Origin: Oscillospiraceae bacterium
GTDB lineage: Bacteria; Bacillota; Clostridia; Oscillospirales; Acutalibacteraceae
Assembly (NCBI GenBank): GCA_015066385.1
Contig: SVOJ01000002.1
Coordinates: forward strand, 124,001-188,000
Reading direction: 5' to 3'
DNA length: 64,000 bases
The notes beneath the pieces are model-generated. The model searched no databases. It saw nothing but the letters and a program-made list of their open reading frames with translations, and was not told the DNA's origin. This document shows, piece after piece, positions 32,397 through 41,484 of the stretch; the first letter of the stretch is position 1, and each line of letters starts with the position of its first letter. A program made the translations under genes and the position numbers.

Positions 32397-34664
32397 ATGA
32401 ACACTGCAACCGGCAACAAACTGAATGAAATTGCAGCACGTATCCGTGAAATGCGAGAAGTCAGCGGACTGAGCGTAAATGAAATGGCAACTTTGACGGA
32501 TGTTACTGCACAGGAATATATTTCCTATGAAACAGGTGCGGCGGATTTTCCGTTTACATTTTTGCACAAATGTGCCATCGCATTCAACCTTGAAATCGCT
32601 AACCTGCTTGAAGGTACAACTCCGAAACTGACTTCGTACACCGTCACAAGAAACGGCGGCGGTCTTGAAACCATCAACGAATCGGGTATTCTCATGAAAA
32701 ACCTTGCAGCACAGTTCAAAAACAAGATTGCTGTACCGTACATGACCCGTTATGAGTATCATCCCGAACAGCAGAACAAACCCATTCATGTCACCACGCA
32801 CGGCGGTCAGGAATTTGACTATATTATCAGCGGCAGTCTGAAAATTCAGATCGGTGCACATACGGAAGTGCTGAATGCGGGTGACTCCATTTTCTATGAC
32901 AGTTCCACGCCGCACGGCATGATCGCAGTCAACGGCGAAGACTGCCATTTCATCGCCTTTGTTATTCCGGGTGAAAAGAGCGAAGAAAAGAAAGCAATTG
33001 AAACCATCATCAGCTCCGTCAAACGCGACAGACTGGTCTGTGAAAAATACATTCATACCACCGAAAACGAAAAAGGTACCTGCACGGACATTTCGTTCAG
33101 CAACACCGAAAACTTCAACTTCGGTTTTGATATTCTCGATGAAATCGCCCGTGTCAAACCCGATCAGTTGGCCCTGCTTCATCTGGATGCAGACAAGAAC
33201 GAAAGAAGATTCACCTTCTCTGATCTCAAGCGTGCTTCCAATCAGACGGCAAACTATTTCCGTTCATTGGGTATCAAAAAAGGCGACAAAGTCATGCTCG
33301 TCCTCAAGCGTCATTATCAGTTCTGGTTCTGTATGATGGCACTCAACAAACTCGGTGCGGTTGCCATTCCCGCCACCAACATGTTGCAGGAACATGACTT
33401 TGAGTATCGTTTTAACGTCGCAAACATTGATGCTCTTGTCTGCACGGCAGACGGTGACACCGCAATGCATGCCGAAAAAGCTGCAGCAAAATGCGATTGC
33501 GTGAAGAATCTGATTCTTGTCGGTGGTTCCCGTGAAGGCTGGCACGATTTTGACAATGAATATTCTTTATATACAGGCAAATTCGACAGACCTGCCGATG
33601 CCGCCTGCGGTGAAGACCTGATGCTGATGTTCTTCACTTCCGGCACATCCGGCAACCCAAAACTGACCATGCACAACTTCATGTATCCGCTCGGTCATTT
33701 CATCACCGCCAAATACTGGCACAATGTTAACCCCAACGGTCTGCATCTGACCATTGCCGATTCCGGCTGGGCAAAGTGTCTGTGGGGTAAACTCTACGGT
33801 CAGTGGCTCTGCGAAGCCCCCGTTTTCGTTTACGACTTCAACCGCTTTGATGCACACGATATTCTTCCCCTGTTTGCAAAATACAAGATTACAACATTCT
33901 GCAGTCCCGCAACGATGTACAGAATGCTCATCAAGGAAGATATGACAAAGTATGACTTCTCTTCCGTGGAACATGCATCCATGGCAGGCGAAGCACTCAA
34001 CCCCGAAGTATTCCGTCAGTTTGAACGCGAAACGGGACTGAGTATCATGGAAGGCTTCGGTCAAAGCGAATCGACCCTTATCATCGGTAATCAGGTCGGT
34101 CAGTCACATAAAATCGGCTCCATGGGTAAACCCGTTCCGCTGTATGATGTTGACATCGTGGATTCCGATGGTGTTTCCTGTCCCGTTGGTGTTTCCGGCA
34201 ATATCGTCATACGCACACCGAAACTCGGATACCCTTGCGGTCTTACCATGGGTTACTATCAGGATGACGAAAAGACAAACGAGGTCTACCACGACGGCAT
34301 GTACTTTACGGGCGACGTTGCATGGCGAGATGAAGACGGCTTCTATTGGTATGTCGGCAGAAGCGACGATGTAATTAAATCTTCGGGCTACCGCATCGGG
34401 CCGTTTGAAATTGAAAGCGTTATCATGGAACTTCCCTATGTTCTGGAATGCGGCGTCTGTGCCGCTCCCGATGAAGTCAGAGGGCAGATCGTTAAGGCAT
34501 GTATCGTGCTGACCAAGGGTACCGAAGGCACTGAAGAACTCAAAAAAGAAATTCAGAACTATGTCAAGACCCATACCGCACCTTATAAATATCCGAGAAT
34601 TGTTGAATTCCGCGAATCCTTGCCCAAGACCACCAGCGGCAAGATTCAGAGAAACAAACTGTAA
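32397..34664 (+). CDS. HTH-cupin-acyl-CoA synthetase fusion
   Basis: A 755-residue protein. Residues about 5-72 are an XRE-type helix-turn-helix (IREMREVSGLSVNEMATLTDVT), about 120-190 a cupin barrel (HVTTHGGQEFDYIISGSL, DSSTPHG), and 225-755 an AMP-forming medium-chain-type acyl-CoA synthetase (FFTSGTSGNPK near 411, EGFGQSEST, YFTGDVAWRDEDG, KTTSGKIQRNKL with the catalytic Lys). HTH plus cupin is the layout of small-molecule-responsive regulators, here fused to the ligase. The ATG at 32397 follows AGGAGGAAAAA. It is first in a T-box operon with VOR genes, so a branched-chain acid such as isobutyrate is the likely substrate; that is inference. Confidence 0.88.
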   Translation: MNTATGNKLNEIAARIREMREVSGLSVNEMATLTDVTAQEYISYETGAADFPFTFLHKCAIAFNLEIANLLEGTTPKLTSYTVTRNGGGLETINESGILMKNLAAQFKNKIAVPYMTRYEYHPEQQNKPIHVTTHGGQEFDYIISGSLKIQIGAHTEVLNAGDSIFYDSSTPHGMIAVNGEDCHFIAFVIPGEKSEEKKAIETIISSVKRDRLVCEKYIHTTENEKGTCTDISFSNTENFNFGFDILDEIARVKPDQLALLHLDADKNERRFTFSDLKRASNQTANYFRSLGIKKGDKVMLVLKRHYQFWFCMMALNKLGAVAIPATNMLQEHDFEYRFNVANIDALVCTADGDTAMHAEKAAAKCDCVKNLILVGGSREGWHDFDNEYSLYTGKFDRPADAACGEDLMLMFFTSGTSGNPKLTMHNFMYPLGHFITAKYWHNVNPNGLHLTIADSGWAKCLWGKLYGQWLCEAPVFVYDFNRFDAHDILPLFAKYKITTFCSPATMYRMLIKEDMTKYDFSSVEHASMAGEALNPEVFRQFERETGLSIMEGFGQSESTLIIGNQVGQSHKIGSMGKPVPLYDVDIVDSDGVSCPVGVSGNIVIRTPKLGYPCGLTMGYYQDDEKTNEVYHDGMYFTGDVAWRDEDGFYWYVGRSDDVIKSSGYRIGPFEIESVIMELPYVLECGVCAAPDEVRGQIVKACIVLTKGTEGTEELKKEIQNYVKTHTAPYKYPRIVEFRESLPKTTSGKIQRNKL

Positions 34665-34670
34665 GAAAAA

Positions 34671-35351
34671 ATGCAATATAAACGAGTTAACATAATAGCC
34701 GGACATTACGGCAGCGGCAAAACGAACATTGCCATTAACCTTGCAATGAAAATGAAAGAAGACGGAAAAGATGTTGTGTGTGCAGACCTCGACATTGTAA
34801 ACCCGTACTTCCGTTCCAAAGATGCAAGATGTGCGCTTGAAAAAAAAGGGATTGGCATGATCGCCTCCGAATATGCGAACACAAATGTCGATATGCCCGC
34901 CATGCCGAGTGATGCGTATTCCATGTTCGACAACAAATCCCGATATGCAGTCATCGATCTCGGCGGTGACGATGTCGGTGCCGCCGCACTCGGAAGATTC
35001 CGAAATTCCATTTTAGATGAAAATGATTATGATTGCTTCTGGGTGGTCAATCCGTTCCGACCTTTGACGAGAACGGTTGAACTTGCCATGGAAGCAAAAG
35101 AAGAAATTGAAGCCGTGCTCGGTTTTCGATTCACAAAAATCATCAACAATGCAAACTTAGGCGACGAAACAACGCAGGAAGATGTACTCGGCTCGGTCGA
35201 ATACATAAAACGCCTTTCCGAATTAAGCGGTCTTCCCGTTGCGTTCACCGCCTGTAAAGAAGAACTGTTTGCAGAGCTTGAAAACAAAATCGTAAATTTA
35301 TTCCCCGTTACGCTTTATCTGCGCCAGGGATGGAATAAAAAAGGAGAATGA
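34671..35351 (+). CDS. CobQ/ParA-like P-loop NTPase of the VOR operon
   Basis: A 226-residue nucleotide-binding protein of the MinD/ParA/CobQ class. The P-loop is GHYGSGKTN (about 11-19), followed by DLDIVNPYFRS (switch-like Asp near 44) and AVIDLGGDDVGAAALG (Walker B region). It lacks membrane segments and metal motifs. It starts 7 bp after the synthetase gene and overlaps the ferredoxin gene region (ATGACT), so it belongs to the operon. A metal-cofactor or assembly role, as in related iron-sulfur loading NTPases, is possible but untested. Confidence 0.8.
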   Translation: MQYKRVNIIAGHYGSGKTNIAINLAMKMKEDGKDVVCADLDIVNPYFRSKDARCALEKKGIGMIASEYANTNVDMPAMPSDAYSMFDNKSRYAVIDLGGDDVGAAALGRFRNSILDENDYDCFWVVNPFRPLTRTVELAMEAKEEIEAVLGFRFTKIINNANLGDETTQEDVLGSVEYIKRLSELSGLPVAFTACKEELFAELENKIVNLFPVTLYLRQGWNKKGE

Positions 35352-35353
35352 CT

Positions 35354-35560
35354 ATGGCAAAAGTAACATTCAATGAAGAAAGATGTAAAGGCTGCGGTCT
35401 TTGTGTCGGTGCTTGCCCGAAAAAGATCGTCGCATTACTGACAGACAAAATCAATGCCAAGGGCTACCATCCGGCAGGCGTTACGGATATGGACGCCTGC
35501 ATCGGCTGTGCATTCTGCGCAACCATGTGTCCGGACTGCGTGATCCGTGTTGAGAAATAA
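35354..35560 (+). CDS. 4Fe-4S ferredoxin subunit of 2-oxoacid:ferredoxin oxidoreductase
   Basis: A 68-residue ferredoxin-like subunit with two 4Fe-4S motifs: CKGCGLCVGACPKK (near 11-24) and CIGCAFCATMCPDC (near 47-60). It should carry electrons between the thiamine-dependent subunits and ferredoxin. I chose ATG 35354 because GGAG lies 7 bases upstream; ATG 35348 abuts that site and overlaps the previous stop. The alpha-subunit gene follows 12 bp later. Confidence 0.92.
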   Translation: MAKVTFNEERCKGCGLCVGACPKKIVALLTDKINAKGYHPAGVTDMDACIGCAFCATMCPDCVIRVEK

Positions 35561-35572
35561 GGAGGAAGAGCA

Positions 35573-36637
35573 ATGGCAAACAAAGTAATTATGAAAGGTA
35601 ATGAAGCAATGGCAGAAGCCGCGACCCTTGCAGGCTGCCGCCACTACTTCGGTTATCCCATCACTCCCCAGACAGAAGTTGCCGCTTACATGGCAAAGAA
35701 AATGCCCAAAATCGGCGGCACATTTTTACAGGCTGAAAGCGAAATCGCCGCTATCAATATGGTTATCGGTGTTGCATCCGCAGGCAAAAGAGTTATGACC
35801 TCCAGTTCCAGCCCCGGAATCTCGCTCAAAAGTGAAGGTCTTTCCTATCTTGCAGGTTGCGACCTGCCTGCACTGATCGTCAACGTACAGCGCGGCGGCC
35901 CCGGTCTTGGCGGCATTCAGCCCTCACAGGCTGACTATTTCCAGGCAACCAGAGGCAGCGGCCACGGTGACTATCACCTGCTCGTTTTTGCACCCTCTAC
36001 CGTGCAGGAAATGGTAACGCTGACTGTTAAAGGTTTTGAACTTGCAGACAAATACCGCATGCCCTCGATGCTTCTTGCAGACGGCACACTCGGTCAGATG
36101 ATGGAACCCGTTGTGCTTGACATCGGCGAAGTTAAAACATACGAAAAGCCCTGGGCTTTGACAGGCACAGAACTGAAAAGAGAACATAACATCGTAAATT
36201 CCCTGTTCCTGCAGCCGGAAGAGCTTGAACAGGTCAACTTCGCACGTTACAAGATGTACGAAGAAATCGAAGCAACCGAAGCGATGTATGACACCTATCT
36301 TATGGACGATGCAGATATCTGTATTGTTGCATTCGGTATTGCCGCACGCGTTTCCAAGAATGCCATTGATGCTGCCCGTGCAGAAGGCATTAAGGTCGGC
36401 ATGATCCGCCCCATTACCCTTTGGCCGTTTCCGAAGAAGCCGCTTCTTGAAGCAGCGGATAAGGTAAATTCCTTTATTTCGGTTGAACTTTCCATGGGCC
36501 AGATGATCGAAGACATTGAACTTGCAATCCGTTGCAAGAAGCCTGTTTCGCTTTGCAACCGTGTCGGCGGTATGATTCCGACCACAGAAGATATTCTCAA
36601 CTCCATCAAAAAAGCCGCAAAAGGAGGTAACGCATAA
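35573..36637 (+). CDS. vorB: 2-oxoisovalerate:ferredoxin oxidoreductase subunit VorB
   Basis: A 354-residue subunit matching VorB (3-methyl-2-oxobutanoate dehydrogenase) from its start KVIMKGNEAMAEAATLAGCR and FGYPITPQTEVAAYMA, through SSSSPGISLKSEGLSYLAGC and GGPGLGGIQPSQADYFQATRGSGHGD. It holds the pyrimidine-binding half of the thiamine site. VOR interconverts branched-chain 2-oxoacids and acyl-CoA with ferredoxin, in either direction. Closely related KOR enzymes use 2-oxoglutarate, so substrate is not fully certain. The stop overlaps the next ATG by one base. Confidence 0.9.
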   Translation: MANKVIMKGNEAMAEAATLAGCRHYFGYPITPQTEVAAYMAKKMPKIGGTFLQAESEIAAINMVIGVASAGKRVMTSSSSPGISLKSEGLSYLAGCDLPALIVNVQRGGPGLGGIQPSQADYFQATRGSGHGDYHLLVFAPSTVQEMVTLTVKGFELADKYRMPSMLLADGTLGQMMEPVVLDIGEVKTYEKPWALTGTELKREHNIVNSLFLQPEELEQVNFARYKMYEEIEATEAMYDTYLMDDADICIVAFGIAARVSKNAIDAARAEGIKVGMIRPITLWPFPKKPLLEAADKVNSFISVELSMGQMIEDIELAIRCKKPVSLCNRVGGMIPTTEDILNSIKKAAKGGNA

Positions 36638-37386
36638 TGGTAGTATTCGACAGACCGCACGCATTGGCGGACATTCCTCTGCATTACTGCCCCGGATGCA
36701 CACACGGTATTATTCACCGTCTTGTAGCCGAAGCACTTGACGAACTCGGCATTGAAGGCAAGACCATCGGTGTTGCTCCCGTCGGCTGTTCCGTTTTTGC
36801 TTATAATTATTTCAACTGCGACATGGTCGAAGCCGCACACGGCAGAGCACCCGCAGTTGCTACGGGGCTGAAAAGAGCAGACTCCGATAAAATCGTGTTC
36901 ACCTATCAGGGTGACGGCGACCTTGCATCCATCGGTACCTGCGAAACCGTTCATGCCGCCGCAAGAAACGAAAACATCACCATTATTTTCGTCAACAACG
37001 GCATTTACGGCATGACAGGCGGTCAGATGGCCCCGACTTCCCTGCCCGGTCAGGTCACACAGACCTCACCTTACGGCAGAGATACCGACACGGTAGGCTA
37101 TCCCGTTAAAGTCGTTGAAATGCTTTCTCAGCTTGACGGTGCAAGCTATCTTGAAAGAGTTGCTGTCAACAACGTCAAGAACATCAAGGCTGCAAAGAAA
37201 GCCATTAAGAAGGCATTCCAGAATCAGATGGAAGGCAAAGGTTTCTCGCTGATTGAAGTTCTTTCCGCATGCCCGACTTACTGGGCATTGGAACCCACCA
37301 AGGCACTTGAAAGACTTGAAAACACAGTTATTCCCTACTATCCGCTCGGTGTCTATAAAGACAGATTTGCAAAGGAGGAAGAATAA
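36637..37386 (+). CDS. 2-oxoacid:ferredoxin oxidoreductase, thiamine-pyrophosphate-binding subunit
   Basis: A 249-residue subunit binding thiamine diphosphate: HYCPGCTHGIIHRL at the start, VAPVGCSVFAYNYFNCD, and the thiamine-binding motif YQGDGDLASIGTCE (near 88-101) with FVNNGIYGMTGGQMAPTSLPGQ. With VorB it forms the active site. TAATG overlap with vorB and a 2-bp gap to the gamma subunit show tight coupling. Confidence 0.93.
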   Translation: MVVFDRPHALADIPLHYCPGCTHGIIHRLVAEALDELGIEGKTIGVAPVGCSVFAYNYFNCDMVEAAHGRAPAVATGLKRADSDKIVFTYQGDGDLASIGTCETVHAAARNENITIIFVNNGIYGMTGGQMAPTSLPGQVTQTSPYGRDTDTVGYPVKVVEMLSQLDGASYLERVAVNNVKNIKAAKKAIKKAFQNQMEGKGFSLIEVLSACPTYWALEPTKALERLENTVIPYYPLGVYKDRFAKEEE

Positions 37387-37388
37387 TT

Positions 37389-37919
37389 ATGACAACAAAA
37401 CTCCTGATTGCAGGTTTCGGCGGGCAGGGTGTTCTGTTCATCGGCAAATTCCTCGCTTACGCAGGCCTGATTGAAGACCGTGAAGTCTGCTGGATGCCCA
37501 GCTACGGCCCCGAAGTACGCGGCGGCACATCCAACTGCGGTGTCACTTTGAGTGATGAGCCCATCGGCTCTCCCGTTGTTGACCATCCCGACATTCTGAT
37601 TGCACTCAATCTTCCCTCCCTTGACAAGTTTGAAGGTGCAGTCGAAAAAGACGGCAGCATTTATGTCGACTCCTCTCTGATCGAAAGAAAGGTTGAAAGA
37701 GAAGATGTAAAAGCTTTCTATATTCCCGCAACCAAACTTGCCCGCGATACAGGGCTTTCCGCAAACATGATCATGCTCGGCTACTTGCTGAAGACGAGCA
37801 ATGTCATGCCCTATTCCCTTGCCGAAAAGGTTATTGAAAAGATCGTTCCGCCCACTAAGCAGCATCTGATTGAAGGTAACCTGAAAGGTATTGAATACGG
37901 CTACAACTACTGCGAATAA
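37389..37919 (+). CDS. 2-oxoacid:ferredoxin oxidoreductase gamma subunit
   Basis: A 176-residue subunit of the pyruvate/ketoisovalerate oxidoreductase gamma family. It begins KLLIAGFGGQGVLFIGKFLAYAG, then WMPSYGPEVRGGTSNC and SPVVDHPDILIALNLPS. The gamma domain is thought to bind CoA and complete the VOR complex. ATG 37389 follows GGAGGAAGAATAATT. A terminator-like hairpin follows the gene. Confidence 0.93.
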   Translation: MTTKLLIAGFGGQGVLFIGKFLAYAGLIEDREVCWMPSYGPEVRGGTSNCGVTLSDEPIGSPVVDHPDILIALNLPSLDKFEGAVEKDGSIYVDSSLIERKVEREDVKAFYIPATKLARDTGLSANMIMLGYLLKTSNVMPYSLAEKVIEKIVPPTKQHLIEGNLKGIEYGYNYCE

Positions 37920-37926
37920 ACAGACC

Positions 37927-37956
37927 GAAAGCGCCGCTTTTGCGACGCTTTCTTTC
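37927..37956 (+). terminator. Hairpin after the VOR genes
   Basis: Arms GAAAGCG (37927-37933) and CGCTTTC (37946-37952), extended by CGC/GCG around a TTTT loop. The following T-run is short, so it may attenuate rather than stop transcription into the thioesterase gene. Confidence 0.55.
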
Positions 37957-37972
37957 AATGAGGTAAAAAGAT

Positions 37973-38383
37973 ATGCTGACTCTTGAACAAGTAAGAATGA
38001 TTATGGAAAAGGACCGCTATGCAACCGAACAGACGGGTATTGTCATTGATGAAATCGGTCCCGATACCGCCGTTTGTTCCATGCAGGTAAAGCCTCACCA
38101 CCTGAATGCTTACGGCACGGTGATGGGCGGTGCTATCTTTACACTTGCCGATTTATGTTTTGCTGCGGCCGCAAACAATTCAGGCGAATATATCGCCATG
38201 TCTTTTGAGTGTAATATTACATTCTTGCGTGCAACCCGCAACGGCACCCTGCACGCAACTGCCGTTCCGCTGAAAATCGGACGCAATATCTGCTTCTATC
38301 GCATTGATATTACGGATGATGAAGGCACATTAACGGCACAGGCTTCCGTGACAGGCAGCAGACAGGCGGTCGGACAGAAATGA
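37973..38383 (+). CDS. PaaI-family hot-dog thioesterase
   Basis: A 136-residue hot-dog-fold protein. LNAYGTVMGGAIFTLADLCFAAAAN (about 42-66) is the PaaI signature, with the catalytic Asp in LADL and the helix that binds CoA. Such enzymes hydrolyse acyl- or aryl-CoA esters. Placed 53 bp after the VOR genes, it could release stalled acyl-CoA from that pathway, but its overlap (ATGA) with an rRNA methyltransferase gene argues equally for housekeeping. Confidence 0.88.
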   Translation: MLTLEQVRMIMEKDRYATEQTGIVIDEIGPDTAVCSMQVKPHHLNAYGTVMGGAIFTLADLCFAAAANNSGEYIAMSFECNITFLRATRNGTLHATAVPLKIGRNICFYRIDITDDEGTLTAQASVTGSRQAVGQK

Positions 38384-39606
38384 AAAACAACAGAAACTAC
38401 CCGGTGGTGACCGTCAGCAAAAAAGGGGCTCTGCAAGTGCAGAACGGGCATCCATGGATTTACGGCTCTGATACAATTTCTGTTTTCGGCGATGTCAAAA
38501 ACGGAGATATTGTGGATGCAGTTACCGAAAAAGGCACCTATCTCGGTTCGGGGCTGTACAACGACAACTCCAAAATTTTAGTCCGTATTCTGTCCAAAAA
38601 TGCAAACGACCGCTTTGATGAAGCGTTTTTCACACGCAGAGTCCGCTATGCATTGCAATACAGACTGTCTGTTATGGGAAATGATACGGATTGTTTTCGT
38701 GTTATTTTCGGAGATTCCGACGGACTTCCCGGCTTTATTTGCGATAAGTTCGGGGATGTGCTTGTGACACAGACCATGTCATACGGCATGGAATTGAGAA
38801 AACCGATCCTTTTCAATGCCTTAAAAACTGAACTGTGCAATGCAGGCTTTACTGTTTCTGCCATTTTTGAAAGAAATGACGTTGCCGTGCGTGAAAAAGA
38901 GGGACTCACTCTCGGCAAAGGGTATGTGGAAGCTGACGACCTCGGCACAAAGGAAGACAACAAAGTTATCATCAATGAAAACGGCGTTCTGTATGAGGTT
39001 GACTTTGAAAACGGACAAAAAACGGGATTTTTCCTTGACCAAAAATACAACCGTCTTGCCGCCTCCAGAATCGCCCCGGGTAAAAATGTGCTTGATTGCT
39101 TTACGCATACGGGTTCTTTTGCTTTGAACTGTGCAAAAGCCGGTGCTAATAGTGTGACGGCTCTCGACATTTCGGCTGATGCAATTCAGACGGCAAACAG
39201 AAACATTGCCCTGAACGGATTCACCAATATGCAGACAAAGACGGTGGATGTATTTGACTTCCTGACCGCCCTTGACAATGAACACAAAAAACCGTTTGAT
39301 TATATTATTCTCGACCCTCCGGCATTCACAAAAAGCGGCTCGACCGTACAGAGTGCATACAGAGGATACAAAGAAATCAACCGCCGAGCCATGCACCTGC
39401 TTCCCCGCGGCGGCTTCCTTGCAACCTGCTCTTGCTCGCATTTTATGCCCGAAGATCTGTTCTGCAAAATGCTCAGAGATGCCGCACACGATGCAGGGGT
39501 TTCGCTTTTACAGGTCGAAGCAAGACAACAGGCCCCCGATCATCCCATTCTGTGGGGTGTACCGGAGACCTCGTACTTAAAATTTTATATTTTTCAGGTG
39601 TTATGA
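38380..39606 (+). CDS. RlmI-like 23S rRNA cytosine-C5 methyltransferase
   Basis: A 408-residue SAM-dependent methyltransferase. An N-terminal PUA-like domain (KGALQVQNGHPWIYGSDT, to about 80) precedes the RlmI-type linker (GFICDKFGDVLVTQ) and a Rossmann methyltransferase domain: GQKTGFFLDQKYNR (near 212), VLDCFTHTGSFAL (near 236), YIILDPPAFTKSG and LATCSCSHFM with the catalytic Cys. RlmI methylates C1962 of 23S rRNA in E. coli; the exact target here is assumed. It overlaps the thioesterase gene by 4 bp and its end overlaps the converging trmB by 13 bp. Confidence 0.9.
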   Translation: MKNNRNYPVVTVSKKGALQVQNGHPWIYGSDTISVFGDVKNGDIVDAVTEKGTYLGSGLYNDNSKILVRILSKNANDRFDEAFFTRRVRYALQYRLSVMGNDTDCFRVIFGDSDGLPGFICDKFGDVLVTQTMSYGMELRKPILFNALKTELCNAGFTVSAIFERNDVAVREKEGLTLGKGYVEADDLGTKEDNKVIINENGVLYEVDFENGQKTGFFLDQKYNRLAASRIAPGKNVLDCFTHTGSFALNCAKAGANSVTALDISADAIQTANRNIALNGFTNMQTKTVDVFDFLTALDNEHKKPFDYIILDPPAFTKSGSTVQSAYRGYKEINRRAMHLLPRGGFLATCSCSHFMPEDLFCKMLRDAAHDAGVSLLQVEARQQAPDHPILWGVPETSYLKFYIFQVL

Positions 39607-40274
39607 TTGAAAACCGCTTCCAAGCGGTAAATCGGCATATTCTTACGCAGGAACTTGGCTTCATATTCGGTAATGATGTTGCCTTCAAATTCTGAATTGT
39701 GCAAATCGAGTGAGATGTTTTTGAGTTTTACACCGTAAGCGGAAAACTGCTCAATGGAATATTCAAAGAAGTGCATATTGTCCGTCTTTTGATGAATTTC
39801 GCCGTTTGCGACAAGGCAATGCGAATAAATCGGCATGAATTTGAGATTCGTAAGTCTGCGGTTTTCGTAACGGTTTTTCGGAAATGGGCAGGAATGATTC
39901 AGATAAATGCGATGAATACTGCCGGCAGGAATGTACTTTTCAAGCAGTTCCGCACCGCATCGCATGAAGTATATGTTCGGAACGTTTTCTTCCATGACAG
40001 ATTCGCAGGCTTCGATGATGACATTACTGTTGACTTCGACTGCAATGTAGTTGATATCGGGATTGCGTTTTGCAAGTTCAAGCACAAATCGGCCCTTGCC
40101 GCAACCGATTTCCATTTCAACGGGATTATCATTGCCGAAAATGGCCTTGTAATCAAGTAATTCTTTTCTTTTGACGATCTCTCTGTAATCCTCGTCCGTC
40201 TTTTCCACATAAAGCATTCTGGAAAGGCAAGAGAGTTTGCGTTCGTCATGATTTTTGATTCTTCTCATTCTCAT
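39594..40274 (-). CDS. trmB: tRNA (guanine-N7)-methyltransferase, variant catalytic motif
   Basis: A 226-residue TrmB family enzyme, which makes m7G46 in tRNA. The SAM site is EMEIGCGKGRFVLELA (about 51-66), then YIAVEVNSNVI and the C-terminal TEYEAKF that contacts tRNA. The usual catalytic motif NFSDPWPKxRHxKRRLT appears as NHSCPFPKNRYENRRLT, so the conserved Asp is Cys. Clostridial relatives vary here, so it may still be active. ATG 40274 has GGTGA upstream; a second ATG two codons later is possible. Divergent from the AlaX gene with 58 bp between. Confidence 0.92.
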   Translation of the reverse strand: MRMRRIKNHDERKLSCLSRMLYVEKTDEDYREIVKRKELLDYKAIFGNDNPVEMEIGCGKGRFVLELAKRNPDINYIAVEVNSNVIIEACESVMEENVPNIYFMRCGAELLEKYIPAGSIHRIYLNHSCPFPKNRYENRRLTNLKFMPIYSHCLVANGEIHQKTDNMHFFEYSIEQFSAYGVKLKNISLDLHNSEFEGNIITEYEAKFLRKNMPIYRLEAVFNHNT

Positions 40275-40332
40275 TCATATCACCGTGCACTATTTTAACG
40301 CAAAAAACTTTTTATGTCAACAGGTGAAAACA

Positions 40333-41484
40333 ATGACAGAAAAACTTTATTATAAAAACAGTAAATTATATACATTCTGTGCAACCGTGCTGTCCTGCGA
40401 AACAGCCGGAGACCGTTTTTTATGCGTTCTTGATAAGACCGCATTCTTCCCCGAAGGCGGCGGACAGAAGGCTGACACCGGAACGATTGACGACGCAAAT
40501 GTGCTGGATGTGCAGGAGAAAAACGGCATGATCATCCACACGACCGACAAGCCGCTCACTGCAGGCACCACGGTACACGGTGCACTCAACGAGGAACAGC
40601 GTTTTCGCAGAATGCAGAACCACACCGGTGAGCACATTTTTTCGGGTGTGGTACACAATGCGTATGGCTACACAAATGTCGGCTTTCACATGGCAGACGA
40701 TTGCATGACGGTGGATTTTGACGGTATTCTGAATGCGGAACAACTCAAAGAGATCGAAGATGAATGCAACCGTGTCATTGCAAAAAATGTAAATGTGAAC
40801 TGCATTTTTCCGACCGCAGAAGAGCTTGCAAATCTTGACTACCGTTCCAAACTGGAACTGACGGAAGATGTTCGACTTGTTGAAATTGAAGGTGTGGATC
40901 TTTGTGCCTGTTGTGCACCGCATGTGGAAATGACAGGCGAAGTGGGCATTCTGAAAATCCTGGATTGCATGCCCCACAGGGGCGGTACACGCATTACACT
41001 TGTGTGCGGATTGGATGCTTTTGAACATCTGCGCACACATTACAACTGCAATCGCAAAGTTTCTGCCCTACTCTCCGCAAGAGCAGTCGAAACACCGCAG
41101 GGTGTGGAAAAATTGCAGGAGGATATAGTATCGCTCAAAAGAGAAATCACCGCATTGCAGACAAAAATAAACCGTCAGCTTGCAGACGGAGTCAAACAAA
41201 CGGACGGTTCGGTTGTTTTGTTTGTGCAGGATGCAAAGGCTGACGATATGCGCTCTCTTTGCAATCTATGCATTGAAAAGTGCGGTCAGATGATGTGCGT
41301 TTGCAGCGGCAATGACGAAACGGGGTATTCCTACATCATCGGCTCGGCAACCATCAATCTGCGTGAAAAATCAAAGGAAATCAATGCGGCACTCAACGGC
41401 AGAGGCGGCGGTCAGCCGACCATGATTCAAGGCTCATTCAAAGCCACCCAAGAAGAAATTATTTCATTTTTCAATCAACCGTAA
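40333..41484 (+). CDS. AlaX-like alanyl-tRNA editing protein (long form)
   Basis: A 383-residue stand-alone editing factor that removes Ser or Gly misloaded on tRNA-Ala. FFPEGGGQKADTG (about 37-49) is the AlaRS second-additional-domain start, HTGEHIFSG (near 96) supplies two zinc His, and CACCAPHVEMTGEVG the Cys and His that complete the site; a C-terminal DHHA1-type domain ends GRGGGQPTMIQG. Start ATG 40333 follows AGGTGAAAACA; upstream in-frame codons lie in the trmB promoter region. Its end overlaps the converging phosphoesterase gene by 14 bp. Confidence 0.9.
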   Translation: MTEKLYYKNSKLYTFCATVLSCETAGDRFLCVLDKTAFFPEGGGQKADTGTIDDANVLDVQEKNGMIIHTTDKPLTAGTTVHGALNEEQRFRRMQNHTGEHIFSGVVHNAYGYTNVGFHMADDCMTVDFDGILNAEQLKEIEDECNRVIAKNVNVNCIFPTAEELANLDYRSKLELTEDVRLVEIEGVDLCACCAPHVEMTGEVGILKILDCMPHRGGTRITLVCGLDAFEHLRTHYNCNRKVSALLSARAVETPQGVEKLQEDIVSLKREITALQTKINRQLADGVKQTDGSVVLFVQDAKADDMRSLCNLCIEKCGQMMCVCSGNDETGYSYIIGSATINLREKSKEINAALNGRGGGQPTMIQGSFKATQEEIISFFNQP

